This document shows positions 33,450-48,400 of a stretch of 64,000 bases of DNA, one piece after another. A program made the translations under genes and the position numbers. Source of the stretch: Thioclava pacifica DSM 10166. GTDB lineage: Bacteria; Pseudomonadota; Alphaproteobacteria; Rhodobacterales; Rhodobacteraceae. Each line of letters begins with the position of its first letter. Within the stretch, counting starts at the first letter, position 1. The notes under the pieces were generated by a model that had not been told where the DNA came from, did not search any database, and was given only the letters and a program-made list of their open reading frames with translations. The stretch lies in contig NZ_AUND01000002.1 of the NCBI RefSeq assembly GCF_000714535.1, positions 46,224 to 110,223 of the forward strand, given 5' to 3'.

Positions 33450-36400
33450 ATGATCGACCGCCGTAAGACGACGAACCGCCCGTTGGGCCGCCTGATCCTC
33501 ATGCGGCTCGGCTGGTTCTCCAGCGTCTCTGCGGCGGCGCTCTTCGCAGCCCTTCCGACTTTTGCGGATGTGATCGCGGCCACCTCCACAACGACTGTCG
33601 CGACCTCGGGCAACACCACCGACGTCACCACCTCCAACATTCAGGGCTCGACCGCCTATAACAAGTTCAGCCAGTTCAACGTGAATGCTGGCACGACCGT
33701 CAATGTGTATCAGCCGCTCAACACGGATGCGCTGGTCAACATCATCAATGGCGGGCAGAGCACGATCGCGGGCACGCTGAATGCGATGAAAATCGTTGAT
33801 CCGAATGTCTTGAATTCGGCGACCGCGATCGGCAGCAACGTTTTCTTCGTGAACTCTGACGGGTTCGTCGTCAGTGCGACCGGTACGATCAATGCCGGGC
33901 AGCTGACGATGAGCGCCCCGACATCGGATTTTGTCACGAACCTGACGAATGAAGCGGATGGCAACCTTACAGTGGGTCTCGACTCGCCTACGGCGCAGCT
34001 TTTCGCGGGATCCGAACCGCTCAGCGATACCGGCCAGATCACCATCGACGGGCAGATCAACGCGGCGCGACTGGCGCTGCGTTCGGGCGGCGCGGGGATG
34101 CTGTTGCGCGGCCGGATCACGGTCGAGGATCCGACGGCGCTCGGTCCGGTTTCGGTCGGCGTCAACGTTGACGGAACGCCGCAGGCGGCGGGGCTTGTCA
34201 GTCAGGGCGGGGTGATCCGTCTCGTGTCGAAGGGCGGGATCTCCAGCTCGGGTACGATCACGGCGAAGCGCGGCACGGGACCGACGGCAACAGGCGGTGT
34301 TGTCCTCGGCGAAGCGCAGGGCACGCTGAGCGCGGGCGGCACCTACGATGTCTCCGGCACGGGGGCGAGCGATCCGACCGGCACGGGCAAGGGCGGTACG
34401 ATCTTCCTTTATACCGAAGGGTCGGCCTCGATGGAGCCGAGCCTCAAGGTCGATGCGAGCTCGACCGCGGGCGATGGCGGGGCCTTCGTGCTGCGCGCTG
34501 GGCTCACCGATGGCAATACGCTGAGCGCTCAGGGCGATTTCGACATGTCAGCGCCGAGCGGCACGGCGGGCTCGGTCTTCCTGCGCGGGCAGGATATCTC
34601 GACGGCGGGCACGATCACGACCCATGGCGGCGATCTCGCCATTGCGGCGGACAAGACCGTCACGCTGAGCAACAATATCTCGACGCGCGCCGATGGCGCG
34701 GGTGATCCGATCACCGGCGGCCCCGGTGCGGGCACCGCAGGGTCGATCTATGTCGCAGCGCAGGATATCAGCGTCGAAGCTGGAACCACGATCCGGGCCG
34801 ACAGCAACGGGGCCGATGGCGGCGGGATGCTGCTGCTCTCGGCGCGTTCGTTCAACACGGGGATCGTCTGGGCAATCAACCCCGACACCGAGACCGCCTC
34901 GATCACGATCACCAGTGCCGATCTGAAGGCGGGCTCCATCGTCGTGAACTCGGTCGCGACCGTGTCGAACACGCTGGGCAGTGATGTCGACAGCGTCGAA
35001 GCGGCGCAAGTCGAGGGGCTCGACGACGCGACGAACGAAGACAGCCTGCTGACCACCGTCAATTCCGGCATCGACATGATGGAGGGGCTGTTCACCCAAG
35101 GGGCGACGGCCGCAAACGGCTTTGTGCCGCTTCAGGTTCAGGTGCTCAACGCGCAGTCCAATGTGACGATCACCGACAGCACCCTGACGGCGGATGGCAA
35201 CTGGAAGGACCGTAACCTCGCACCGCGCGTGCTCAACACGGACACGGCGGCCGATAATGGTCAGCTTGGTGCTACCGGCCTTCTCGAGAATACCTATGGC
35301 TTCCTGTCCGATCCGCCGCTGAGCTTCAATTCGACCCCGCAGGACGTTATTGATAACGCGACCGGCAGCCTGCTGGGCGGCGGCGTGCCTTACAGCCTGT
35401 CGATCAACCTGCCGGCGGCGTGGGATCCCTCGCAAGATGCGATGCTGATCCAGTCGCATGCTCAGACAAGCTATTCGATCGCACCCAAGGCCTATGCGCT
35501 GGGCGTTGTCGTGGCGGATAGCCAGGTGGCGAGCCAGGTGCTGCTTTCGGGCAATACGCTGACGACCGAGGCAGGCAACATGCGCCTCGCCAGCACCGCG
35601 GCCGAGGATCACACGGTCTCGATCGCTGCGAAGAAGGTGAAGGATGTCGCGGCGGCGGTCGTGGTCACGACGCGCAACCTCACCAATCAGTTGCTTGTCG
35701 AAGGGGGCACGACGACTTCGGCGGGCGCGCTTTATGCCGGCGCCTATACCGGCAAATCCCATTCGATCACCACCGGCGCCAATGCCGGCATGGAAGGCCT
35801 CGGGGCGCTCGCGGTCAGCATCGATGTGTCCAAATCGCTTACCGAGGCGGCGCTGGGCGGCACGGTCAATACCGGCGGTGCACTCGATCTCGACGCTGAG
35901 ACGCTGTTCTTCAACAAGGTTCACGCGACCACCGCGACGATGGGCGTGGCCAATCCGACGACGAAGATCGCCAAGCAGAAGGCAGCCGACAGCACCCTCG
36001 TTCAGGCGATCCCCGGCGCGCAGAGCAAGATTCAGGGCAAGCCGGTCGATCCGAACCGCGCGCCGCATATCGGCTTTGGCGTTGCGATTGATGTGCAGGT
36101 CGACAATGACAGCACCTACGCGACGCTGGGCGGGAATTACCACGACCTGAGCAATGCCAATGCGCTCACCGCGCTGGGCACGACCACGGTCACCGCGACG
36201 GGTCAGAATGTATCTGTGAATTCAGCCTATCGCTTTGCCTCGGTGACCGAAGGTGGCAGTTCACTTTCGCGCAGCGTTTCGGCGGCCTTTGGAACGCTGA
36301 ACTTCGCGGCGAAGAAAGTGCTCGACCGGTACAATGCCGCGCATCCGAACGCGACGATCACCCAAGATGAATTGCTCGGAAAATATTCGCAGGTGCTGAT

Positions 36401-39400
36401 GCTGACCGCATCAGTCTCGACCATGGCGGGCGACACGCAGGCCGAGATCGGGTCGGACGCCACGGTGAATGCAGCCGGTGCCACGGTGCAGGCCCAGACC
36501 AGGTTCCCGCATGCGGATCCGATTCAGGATATTCGCGACAAGTGGGAGCAATTCGTGGGTCAGGTCACCGCTTACGAAGCGTTGCCCGACAATCCGACCG
36601 ATGCCGCCAATCTCGAGACGCCTGACGCGCCGGGGCTTCTCGACACGCTCAATCCGCTCAACCTGATCACCACCGACGTCAAGAGCAAAGCCGAAGCCCC
36701 CGTGCCGAGCGATGGCTCGCGCCCGGTCGTTCCCGAAGATCAGCAGAAGCTCGCCATCGGCATCACCGCGAATGTCTTCAACACCGACAACACCACCGAG
36801 GCCGTGGTGCGAAACGGGGCGGTGCTGAACCTGACCGGCGATATGAATGTGCTTTCGAGCCAGGAGGGTTGGTTCCTCCACGTCGCCAACCTGCCCAAGA
36901 AGAACCCGATCTCAGGCGATGCCAAGGTCAATGACGCGATCGGTGTCGCGATCAATCTCGACCGCGTCGGCAGCAAGGTCTCCTCGGTGATCGAATCCGG
37001 TGCGACGATCAATGCGGGCAGCAACGCGACCAATGTCACCGCCTATACCCGCAACATCATGGGTATCCTGAGCTTCTCGGGCGGGCAGGGCGCAAGCACC
37101 GCCGTCAACGCGACGGTGGCGACCAATATCGCAGATGCCGAGACCACGGCGCGGATCGGTGATGATGCCGCGGTTACGGCCGGGGCGGTGTTGATCTCGG
37201 CCAAGGACGAGTCCGTCGACTGGGCGGCCGCAGGTGCGATTTCTGCTTCGGAAAACATCGGTGTCGGCGCCTCGATCGGCCTCAACATCACCACCCGCAA
37301 GGTCTGGGCAGGGATTGGCCCGGACGATCCGGCAGCGCCGGCCGCCAACGTTGGCAAGACGGTGATCGACGCTGACAGCCTCGTCATCACTGCCGAGAAC
37401 GCAACTGTCGACGTGGTCGTCGGCGTGGCCGGTTCCAAGGTGCAGGGCAAGCCCTCGCAGGAACCTCAACCGGCCCAGACCAATCAGAATGATGACATGA
37501 TCATTCCGTCCTGGCTCTTTGCCGAGGACGAGAATGACGCGATCAATTCTCAGCAGAACATGGATACGCCCTCCGACAGCGACGGGAATACGCAGAAGTC
37601 GGGCTGGGCGGTCACCGGGGTCGCGTCGCTCAACCTGTCGCTCGGCAACGAGACGACGGCGGCGATCAATACCCAAGGGACGATCGAACTCGCCTCGACG
37701 CTGACACAGACGGCAAAGAACAACGCGGTTCAGATCGCGGTTGGCGGCGCCGTCTCGGCGGGCCTGGGCCAGGCGCAGGATACGAACGCGCTCGCCGGGG
37801 CTTTCTCGGTGATGGTCGATACGCGCAAGCTCAATTCCGAGGTCTCAAACGCCACGATCAACGCGGGCGATGCGGTGACGATCGGGGCCGAGGATCACGC
37901 GACGGTGGTGAACGTGGCCGTGGGCGGCGCGGGCACCTCGCGCGGTGATATCGCGCTGGCCGGCTCGGTTGCGGTGGCGGTGCTTGATGGCGGCACGACG
38001 GCGAGCATCTCGGATGCCAAAATCACGTCGAGCCAGCTCGATCTTTCGTCCACCGATGGCTCGACGACGGTTTCGATCGGCGGCGGCGTCGGCATCAACA
38101 TGGACAAGACCAAGGGCTACGGCGTCGGTATCGGCATCGCGGTCAATACGGTCACCCGCAGCGCCACGGCCAAGCTCACCGGGGCGAGCACGATTGACAC
38201 TGGCGCTTTCGGGATCATCGCCAACAGCACCCAGTCGATCTACGGCTTTGGTGTTTCGGCGGGTTCCGGCAAGACCGGGATCGCGGGCTCTGTTTCGGTC
38301 AATAACATCACCGGCGGCGCGCGGGCGGATGTGACCGGCAACGGGCCGGATGCGGACCGGTTGAGCATCTCGGCCAGCTCGATCAATATCGGCGCAACCG
38401 AGGCAAATTCGATCTTCTCGCTCGGCGGTGCGCTTGCCAATGGCGACAATGCCTATGGCGGTGCTGCGACCGTTAACGTCATCACCGCCGATACCGGGGC
38501 GACGATGACCGATGCGGTGGTCACCGGGCAGGGCGGCACCGGCGGAACGGGTGCGATTTCGCTCACTGCGACCGGCACGAGCACGATCTTCTCGATTGCT
38601 GTCGCTGGTGCGGTGGCGAATGAACAGACGGCTGCCGGCGTGGGGCTCTCGGCGAACAATATCAGTGCAGGCGTCATCGTTTCGGCGGCTGGCACCGAGG
38701 CGCTCGATGCGGAAAGCATTGCGCTGAACGCGACCGGCACCCGCACGATTTCGAGCATTGGCGGTGGCGCGGCGGCCTCCAATGGCAGCGCGGGCGGATT
38801 TGCGGGCACGCTCAACCTGCTCACGAAGAATACCACGAGCATCAATCTCGACGGCGCGAATCTTGGCACCGCCGGGGCGGGCACGATCGTGGCGACGGCG
38901 ACTGCGAATGGCACGATCCGTTCGGCTGCCGTGGCGCTGAGCGCCTCGCGCGACACCTCGCTGGGCGGGGCGGTGACGGTGAACTATTCGGAAGCGACCA
39001 CGCAGGTCTCGAGCGTCGGCGCGACGCTCGACGCGGGCGGCGTACTGAGCCTGACCGCGGACGATACAGGTACGATCGAGAGCCTCGCGGGCGGCGCTGT
39101 GTTGAGCGCGAACGGCAGCGGTGTCGGCGGTGCGGTCTCGGCCAACTTCATCGCCCATGACACCGGCGTTCTGACGAATGGCGCGACGCTTTCGGGCGAG
39201 GGCGTGAACCTGACGGCGACGAATGGCTCGACGCTCAAAACCGCTGCCGTTGGCTTGACGCTTACGGGCGCAGGTCCGACGGCCGTGGCGGGCTCGCTCG
39301 CGATCGGCGATATCGGCAACACGACCTCCGTCAATGCGACCGACACCTCGATCGACGCGGGTACCGGGGCGATTTCGCTTAGCGCGACGCGCACGGGGCA

Positions 39401-42400
39401 GATCTCTATCCTCTCAGGTGCTGCTGCCGGTGCGGGTGGCGCGACCGCGGTGGGTGTCGCACTGACCGTGGCGTCGATTCATGGCGGCACGACCGCCGAT
39501 CTCGTGAGTTCCAAGGCTGTGACCGGCGACTCGCTGTCCGTCACGGCGACCGATACTGCCGGGATCGACGCGATTGCGGTCTCGGGCGCGGCCTCGGGCC
39601 AGGCTGCGGTTGGTGGTTCTGTTGTCTATACGCAGATCGGCCAGCCCGGCACGGATGGCCCAAGCGTCGATCCGCTGCCCGGACCGGCGAGTGATGATCC
39701 GGTCGGTGGCGCACAAAACGAGGTTTCCGACCTTCGGGATGCCGCGCTGACAAATCTCGCGACGAGCGTCAGCAACACGACCAAGGCGCCCGATTTCGAC
39801 GCGAATAAACTCGCGCTGACGCTGGATGCAGATGCGGTCACCCGCGCGCGGGTCGAGCTTTCGGGCACGGCGCCTGCCCTTCCTGCGACCACGATCAATG
39901 CCTCGACCACCGGCACGATCCGTTCGCTTGCGGGCGCGGTTGCGATTGGCGGCACCGGCGCAGGGGTCGGCGTTGGCCTCGGCGTGAACCTGCTCTTTGG
40001 CAAGACTGAAGCCGAACTCGTGCTTCCGTCGGATGCGGAAACGCTTGCGCCCTCGGTCGCGCTGAGCGCGACGCAGACCGGCACGATCGAGACGGCCGCC
40101 GTGTCGGGCGGTGGTTCGGGCGGTGTCGGCGGGGCGGGCTCGATCCTCGTCAACGTGATGAACCGTCAGGCCGACGCGCATATCCGTGGCAACGGATCCG
40201 GCGCGCGCGCGGCGCTGCGCACCGATCGCGGTGATGTCTCGCTGACGACGACGCAAACCGGCACGATCCAGGCGCTGGCCGGCTCTGCCGGGATCGGCGG
40301 TCAGGCGGGTATCGGCGGCGCGATCGTCGTCAATGTGATGTCCGACGATACCGAGGCGGCGGTCGAGGATGCGACGATCCTCGCACGGCAGGAGACCGAG
40401 GATGCGACCAAGCCGCTGGAGAATGCGGGAGCGCTGACGATCGCGGCGACGCAAACAATGACGCTGGATTCGCTCTCGGTCGGCGCGGGCGGCGGTGGCA
40501 GCGGTGCCTTCGCAGGCAGCTTTGCCGTCAACGTGGCCAATGGCGAGGTCTATGCAGGGCTGCGTCGCTCCGAGGTCCAGGTGGGCAGCCTTTCGGTCAC
40601 CGCCACATCGACGCCGTCGCTGACGGGTAAGGCCGGTGCCTTCGCGGGTTCGGGAGGAGCCTCTGTCGGCCTTGGCATCGTGATCAACAATTCCAACCAG
40701 ACCGTGCGCGCCGACATCACGTCGAGCACCGTGCGCAGCGGACGTTCTGTGGTCCTTGGCGCTTACGAGACCACGACCTTCTCGGGCAGCGCGATCTCGG
40801 GAGCTGGCGGCACGGTCGGCGTGACCGGCACCGGCGTGAACAACACCGCCGCGAACACCGTCGAGGCGCTGATCCAGGGTGAGCCGATCTCGCTCGTCGA
40901 TCCGGATACGGGCTTGAGTGCGAATACGCTTTACGGCTCGGATGTGGTGGCGCGCGGCTCGATGCTGGTTGATGCGCAATCGCGGACCATCATCTCGCTT
41001 CTTGGCGGGTCCGAGGAATCGAAGCCTGGCTCGACCGAAGATGCGCGCGGCGACACGCCGGCTCTCAACCTCTCGTTCTCGGGCGGGGCGGCGGCGGGTG
41101 TCGGCGTCTCGGCCTCGATCAATACGATCAAGAACCGGGTCAAGGCGGCGGTTCTCGACACCGCGCGCGTGACCGCGCTGGGTGGGAGTACGGTCAGCTG
41201 GAACGATGCTGATGGTGTGACGCGCACGACGCGCGGGCTCGCGGTGAATGCGCAGGCGCGCAGCGCGATCTCGATGCTGACCGCGAATGGCTCGGTTGGC
41301 GGGGTCGCGGGTGTGAGCGCGCTCTTCGCTCTTAACCTGGTCGACGATGAAGCGCGCGTGCAGCTCGGTTCCGAGACGGGTTCGAGCCTGGTGCGGATCA
41401 ACCCGGAATCCGACACCGATTTCGGGGACGATATCGGCACCACGACCGCGAATGCGGGTCAGGATGTTCTGGTGAATGCCGATGTGGCGAACTCTTCGAC
41501 CTCCTACACCGTCAATGTGGGTATCGGCGGCACTGCGGGCGTTGGCGCGAGCGTAGCGACCACGGTCGTTACTTCGACCGCGAAGGTTGCGACCTACGAT
41601 GCACAGGTCAGCGCCGCCGACGCACTGACGATCAACGCCAACAGCAAATCCGTGCTCACGAGCTTCGTGGCCGGGATCGGTGGCGGCTTCGTCGGGGTGA
41701 CCGGCAACGGCAATGTCAACGTGCTTTCCTCGACGGCGGATATCGCCATCGGTGGCGGCTCGCTCAATGCGGGTGGCGCGCTGAGCATCGATAGCAAGAT
41801 CGACAACGACATCTATGCGATGACCGGCAGCGGCGGTGGAGGCCTCGTCGCGGTAGGCGGCGCGATCCAGGTGGCCGTGGCCAATGGCAGCTCCAAGATC
41901 ACTGTCGGTAATGGCCGCGCCGGCCAGAAGGCGTATCTGACGGCAGGGGGGGATCTCGGGGTCAACGCGAAATCCTACCTGACCCAGCAGGGCTATGTCG
42001 GTGCGGGGGCTGTCGGTGGCGTGGGCGTCGCGCTCTCGGCAAATGTCCTCGTCGACCGGACCTATACCGGCGTGACGCTCTCCGACAACCAGAGCCTGAG
42101 CGCCGACGGAAGGGTCGATATCACCGCCTTCGAGAAGGCCACGATCACCGGCGTCGCAGGCTCCGTTGGCGCGGGCGCAACAGGCGTTGGGCTTGGCCTC
42201 GATTACGCGAACCTCCAGGGCACGACGACCGTCAATATCGGCGACAATGCCTCGATCACTGCGAACTACAACGCAGGCGGCACGCGCGGGGTGGGCCAGA
42301 AGGGCATCACCATCTCGGCCGCGTCCGAGCGTGAACTCGGCTCGACCGTGGTCGCGATCGGCGGCGGTGCAATCAGCGTCGGTGCGGCGCTGTCCATCGC

Positions 42401-45400
42401 CGAGCTGGGCGGCACTGTCGATGACGAAAGCGGCAATCTCTCGGATGCGCTCGCCTCAATCAACAGCGAACTGTCGAGCGATCAGAGCGGCGATGGCGGT
42501 CTCGACGCCGATGCGACCGAACAGGACAGGCAGAATACCGGCGGATCGGTGATTGGCTTCGCAGGCGGTTCCGATACCCAAAGCCAGATCGTTGCCACGC
42601 GTCAGGGCCTCGACCCGTCTGCGGCGGGCACCGACCAGGTCTCGGTCACGATCGGCTCGGCCAAGCTCTATTCCGACGGCGACATCAAGGTCGACAGTTC
42701 AGCAAAGATCCGCCTCACGCAGAACGCGGGCGCAGGGTCGGGTTCGATCTTCGGCGGCGCCTCGAGCGGTATCGCGATTTCGAATGTCGCGACGGGTGCG
42801 GGCATCGACGTGCAAAACGGCGCGGTGCTGAGCGCGGGTGGGGCGGTCGATCTCGGCGCCGCGACCGGTCAGCTCGATGCCAATCCGCTGATCTCCACCT
42901 CGGTCACCACGGCCTCGGCCTCGGGTGGATATACCGGCGGCGCGGGCGTTGCGGTTGCGAAGCTCGACGCGGGATCCTCAGTCACCGTGGGCGACTCCGT
43001 CGGGATCTCGGGCAAGTCGGTTGCGCTGAGCGCGGATCGTTCGGGTCTGGTCAGCACGGACAGCTATAATGTGAACGTCGCACTCGTCGGCGCGGTGGGC
43101 GTTGCGGTCTCGGATGCGAAGAGCGTCGGCACCAGCGCGATCACGATCGGCGCCGCAGGCGGCAATTCGGGAACGATCAGCAGCGGCTCGGGCGGCACCA
43201 ATATCTCGACCAGCGACACCACGCGGGTCACGGCGACGGGCGAGGGCAGCTCTGGCGGCATCGCGGGCGGTGTCAACGCGGTGATCGTGACCGCGACGAA
43301 CAGCGGCAATAGCCTCGTCACGGCGCGCGACTATACGTTCACCAGCTCGGGCAACTTCGATCTGCAAAACACCAGCGCGGGCTCGGCCAGAGCATATGCC
43401 AAGGGCATCGCGGTGGGCGGCGGTATCGCCATCGGCGCCGGGGTTGCGACCTCGCGCTCCGGGATGAACGTGACAACGATCTTCGCCTCCGATGTCACCG
43501 CGAACAACATCACCGTCAATTCCGAGATCCTGCTCAACGCTGGCAATGTCACGAGCTATGCCGAAGCCGCGTCCACCTCGGGCGGTCTGCTTGCGGGCAA
43601 TGGCGCGGATGCCAAGGCCTTCACGAATTACGGGATCACCTCGACGATGACGGGCAACTTCATCGCGTCGGGCACCATCCAGCTGAGCGCAGATGCAAGC
43701 GCGGTGAGCGCCGAAGCCTATGCCACAGGGCGTTCGGGCGGCGCGGTCGCGGTTGGCCTGACGCTGGCGACCGCCGGTCAGGACACCGCGAATGGCGGTA
43801 GCGGCGACGTGGTCTTCAACCTCGACGGCGCCATGCTGCGCGGCCGCGTGATCACGCTCTCGACCGGAAACGCGCCGAGCGCGAAAGCCAATTCGGACTC
43901 GGGCTCGGGCGGGCTTGTTTCGGGCTCGGGCGCGGAGACCCACGTGATTACCGACACGCGTTCGATCTTCAATATCGGCGCGACGGCCACCACCGTCATC
44001 ACCGCATCGGATCAGCTCCAGATCACTGCGGCGCAATCGGGCAGCTTCGGCAGCCATGTGGATTCCACAAGCGCGGCGGCCGTGGGCTATTCGGGCGCCT
44101 TCAGCGAAACCACGATCGGCGCGACGACCGCGCTGACCCTGGGCAGCAAGACCACGATCGCGGCGAAGAACATCGATATCGGGGCGGAAACCTCGATGAA
44201 CCGGCCCGATGACGGCTACAATGTCGTCTCCGGTTCGGGCGGTGCGATCGACGTGGCAGCGATGCGCAGTCAGGTGACCGTCAACGCCACCACCGATGTC
44301 TTCGTCAATGATGGCGCGGCGCTGGTGCAGACCGGTCTGCCGGATAACAACCAGGTCTTCCGTATCGGGGCTGCGACCAACATGGCGCTGACCGACCGGC
44401 TCAAGCTCGACTCCGGCGGCGCGATCGCGAGCCCGATCGGCCAGAGCACGCTCGACGTGCAGAGCAATACCGCGCATTTGACGATCGGTTCGGCCAAGCT
44501 GCTCGCGGTCGACGTGCTCCAGCTCTATGCGGGCGGCGATGCGAACCTCTATTCCGAAGTGGACACGACCTCCTACGGTCTCTCGGGCGCGGCTTCGGGC
44601 AAGACCTACGCGACCTATAACGCGGATAACCAGATCACGCTGAACTCGGGTGCGGATCTGCAATCGCTTACCGATGTCCAGCTCAAGGCCGGTTATACCT
44701 CGAACGGGGCGCAGCAGGTCGCGGTCAAGGCCGAGACGCGTGTCTTCAACAAGACCGCGATCCCGATCCCGATCACCCCGGTCGCGGATGCAACGGCCAA
44801 TGCCAACCAGCATGTGAATATCGGCACCGGGTCCAGCGTAACGGCAGTGCATGACGTCTACATCTTCGCCGAGCGTGGCGGTGGAGAGGTCTTGGGCTAT
44901 GGCCGAGGCAAGGATCTCTATCGCGAGGTCGCGGCGGCGATCGGCTCGGCGCTGAGCGAAGCCTTCGGTGGTGATCCGGTCAGCCTCGACATCGAGAGCG
45001 GTACCTCGACCGATACCGGCGACAACCTGATCACCGTGAACGGCTATGTCCGCGCGGGCTCGCGCAACAAGCAGATCCTGATCCTCGATCAGAACAACCA
45101 GCTCGACAATTCGTCGGAATACTACGTCAACGGCTCGGGCCAACAGGTCTGGTTCACCGACGAGGACGCCCGTGGCATCCTCGAGGATCCGACCAATTCT
45201 GCTGCGGAAATCGCGGCAATGATCCGCGAGAACGTGCCGCTGAGCGATCTGCTCGACCAACGCATCGCGGAGCTTCAATCGAAGATCAACGATCCGATCC
45301 TGAGCCAGGATGCACAGGCCGTGCAGGCGTGGAATGACGAGCTCGCCTCGCTCATCACCCGCCAGGCCGATTTCAGCGGCAATGCCGATTTCATCGACCT

Positions 45401-48400
45401 GCCCGATATCCGTGCCTCGGAAGGCAGCATCTACCTGCGCGCTGACACGGTGCAGGGCGCTTCGACCGGTACGCTGGATGCGCCGGGCAATGCGCTGATC
45501 CTCGTGCATGTCTATTCCGACGCCTATGTGAACACCGGCTCGATGGAGATCCCGTGGAACGAGGGCGGTCGCATTGTCTTCAATGACGTGACCGTCAAGA
45601 CTCCGCAGGACATCCAGAACCTCGCCAATCCCAAAGGCGCCCCGATCGACTACACGATGATCTCGGGCACCGATGCGGGCGAGCCGAAGATCGAGGTCGT
45701 GACCTATGGCAACGGCTCGATCGAGGTTGGTGGACCGATCACCAACATGGGTGGCACGGTCCTGATCAACTCCAACTTCGGCGATCTCGACGTGCAGGCC
45801 GACATTTCCGCCAAAACGATCCGTCTGAGCGCAGGGCGCGACTTCACGCAGGGCTACACGCCGGGCCTGCGCAATGTCTCGGGCGATCCGCGTGCGATCT
45901 ACGACAGCTACTTCCAGCAGGTCGATGACGATGCGCGCGCCTGGATCACCAGCGGCTTCACCGTGACGGGCATTTCAGGCGGCGACCTGACGGTCCCGAT
46001 CTCGACCACCACGCTCGATGTTGGCAATGTCGCCACTTTCGCGCTTGGCGCGCGACCGACTGCGATCCGTGCCGGGCGCAATGTCTACATCACCGCCGAC
46101 AAGCTCAACATCAACGGGCTGATCCAGGCCGGTGTGGGCTCCTACGAGATCGACATTGCCGCAGGGCTGATGAATGACATCTCTGGCTTCTCGACGACCA
46201 CGCCGACGGTTCTGTTCGACCCGTCCGAGCCGGTCACGCCCAATGTGACGCGCAATGCCAATGTCACTTCGGACGTCTGGGTGAAATACGATCCGACCAT
46301 GCTCAACGACAAGGGCGAGCAGACCGGCGCGATCGTGATCGACCCGATGGTCGTGCAGGGTGGCCGCGTCGAAATCACTGGCCAGATCCTCTCCACCGGC
46401 GGCGGCAAGATCGAGTCGCTCGATGGCTATGGCAGTATCACCGTCAACAACGACACCTCGCTTCCGGTTGTGCTCGGTCGCGTCGATACCGGCGATCCGG
46501 GAGCGAACGGGCAGGGCATCGAAGGCGTGGTGCGCATCACCGACACCGATCCGGCCAAGGCGGTCAACGGGGCCGCGCGGGTTACCGAATACACCCGCAT
46601 CGGCAGCACGCTCTACGTCAAGGACAACTCCAGCACTTTCGACACCGAGACGCTTACCTACGGCGATCCTACGGATCCCAACAGTGTCAGCGTCACCCGC
46701 GTGATCCCGACGACCCTGGTTTCGTCGAGCACCGTCAGTGATGGACGCGCAGGCAGCTACCAACCGGTCACGAACCGCGATTTCGTGGTGCTGCAATCCG
46801 AGATCGTGACGCAGGTCGTCCAGTACAGCCAGAAGACCTCCTATTTCTGGTTCAAGCTTGGCGAGTCGATTTCGTCCACGGTCTACGATCCGAAGGTCAC
46901 GCCGCTCGATCCGACCGTCGCGTTCGGGGCCGATGGCAATTACGTCGCGCCCGAAAACACCTCGATCAACGGCGGCTCGTATGACTATGGCTTTACCGGC
47001 TCGCTGACCTCGCAGAACACCAAGAAAGGCACGGTGACCACAGATGACCGCCGCATCCTCGGGATTGGTGACGTCTACAAGACCTGGAACGAGACGGTCA
47101 CGTCGAACGTGCTCTACACGCACCGCCTGAAGGCCGATTACGCGATCGACATCGTGTTCAGCGGCTCGGATACGGGCGGGCTCAACATCACCTCCAAAGG
47201 CGATGTGATCTTCACCGATACGGTCTCCAACGTGGTGGGCGATAGCAAGATCACTTCGAGCGAGGGCTCGGTGCTGACGGCAGGGTCGGAAGTCACCGCG
47301 ACGTTGGCCGATCTGGATGTCTCGGCGGTCAATGGCCGCATCGCTGGCAGCTCGGGCGCGTTCCGCATCGACCAGTCGGCAGGCTCGACGCTGACGGCAG
47401 CGGGCGGCAGCGCGGTCAATATCCGCGAGCTGTCCGGGGCGATGAACCTCGTGAGTGTGACCACCAAGGACCGTCCGGCCACAACCGACGCGCCGATGAC
47501 CGGGGTCGTTACGCTGACGGCCGATGGTGACATCACCATGGCGGACTCCTCGAATGGCGGCATCGTCGCGAGCTCGATCGACATGGTGTCGATCAACGGC
47601 GCGGTCGGCCAGTCCGGCGCCCCGATCTGGGTGACCCATGAGGGTGGTGTGCTCGATGTGACCGCGCTCAACGATGTCTATGTGAGCGCGCTTGCGGGCG
47701 ATCTGCCGCTGCATGGCGTCACCTCGCAGCTGGGCTCGGTTACGCTGACGGCGGATAACGGGTCGATCCTCGATCGCAACAATGTCGAGGTGCGCGATAT
47801 CCGGTCCGAGGCCGAGCTTGCCAAGCTCTGGACCCAGGATATGGGCCTCGATGATACGGTCGCGCAGGACGATCGCGCGCAGCAGCAACTCGATGCGCTG
47901 GCCAATGCCCGCGAGCATACCTATCGCGAATACTGGCGCGAGCGGCGTGCGGCGGGCGGCGATCCGATCGACTACACGATCGATCAGGCGACGGCCGATG
48001 CGCTGACCTCTGGCGGTTGGACCCAGGCGCAGCTCGACAATTACGTGGCCGAGCAGCAGGGGCTCTACGCGGAGTGGAACGCGGAGGCCGCGGAGCAGGA
48101 GAGCTTCACCTACGTGCCGACCGCCACCGATCAGGCGCAGATCCTCGAAGGGATCGGCTGGACCACGGATGAGCTCAAGCATTGGATCCGCGCGGGTCTG
48201 ATCAAGGGCACGGGCGACACCAATACCCGGATCGAGGATCCGAATGTCACCGCCTATGGCAGCATCACGCTGAGCGCCGGCGGAACGGTCGGTGAGATGC
48301 TCGATCCCTACACGGTGGGCTCGACCAATGACCTTACGCAGGATCTTCAAATCCTGTCGCAGGCCGAGCCGTCGGATCTGACCTTCACCGATGACGGCAA

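Noticed and set aside
34000..44500. Possible CRISPR or other short DNA repeats
   Set aside because: The repetition is at protein level (Gly/Ala/Thr-rich beta-helix units) with degenerate DNA; no regular repeat-spacer pattern exists here or elsewhere in the window.
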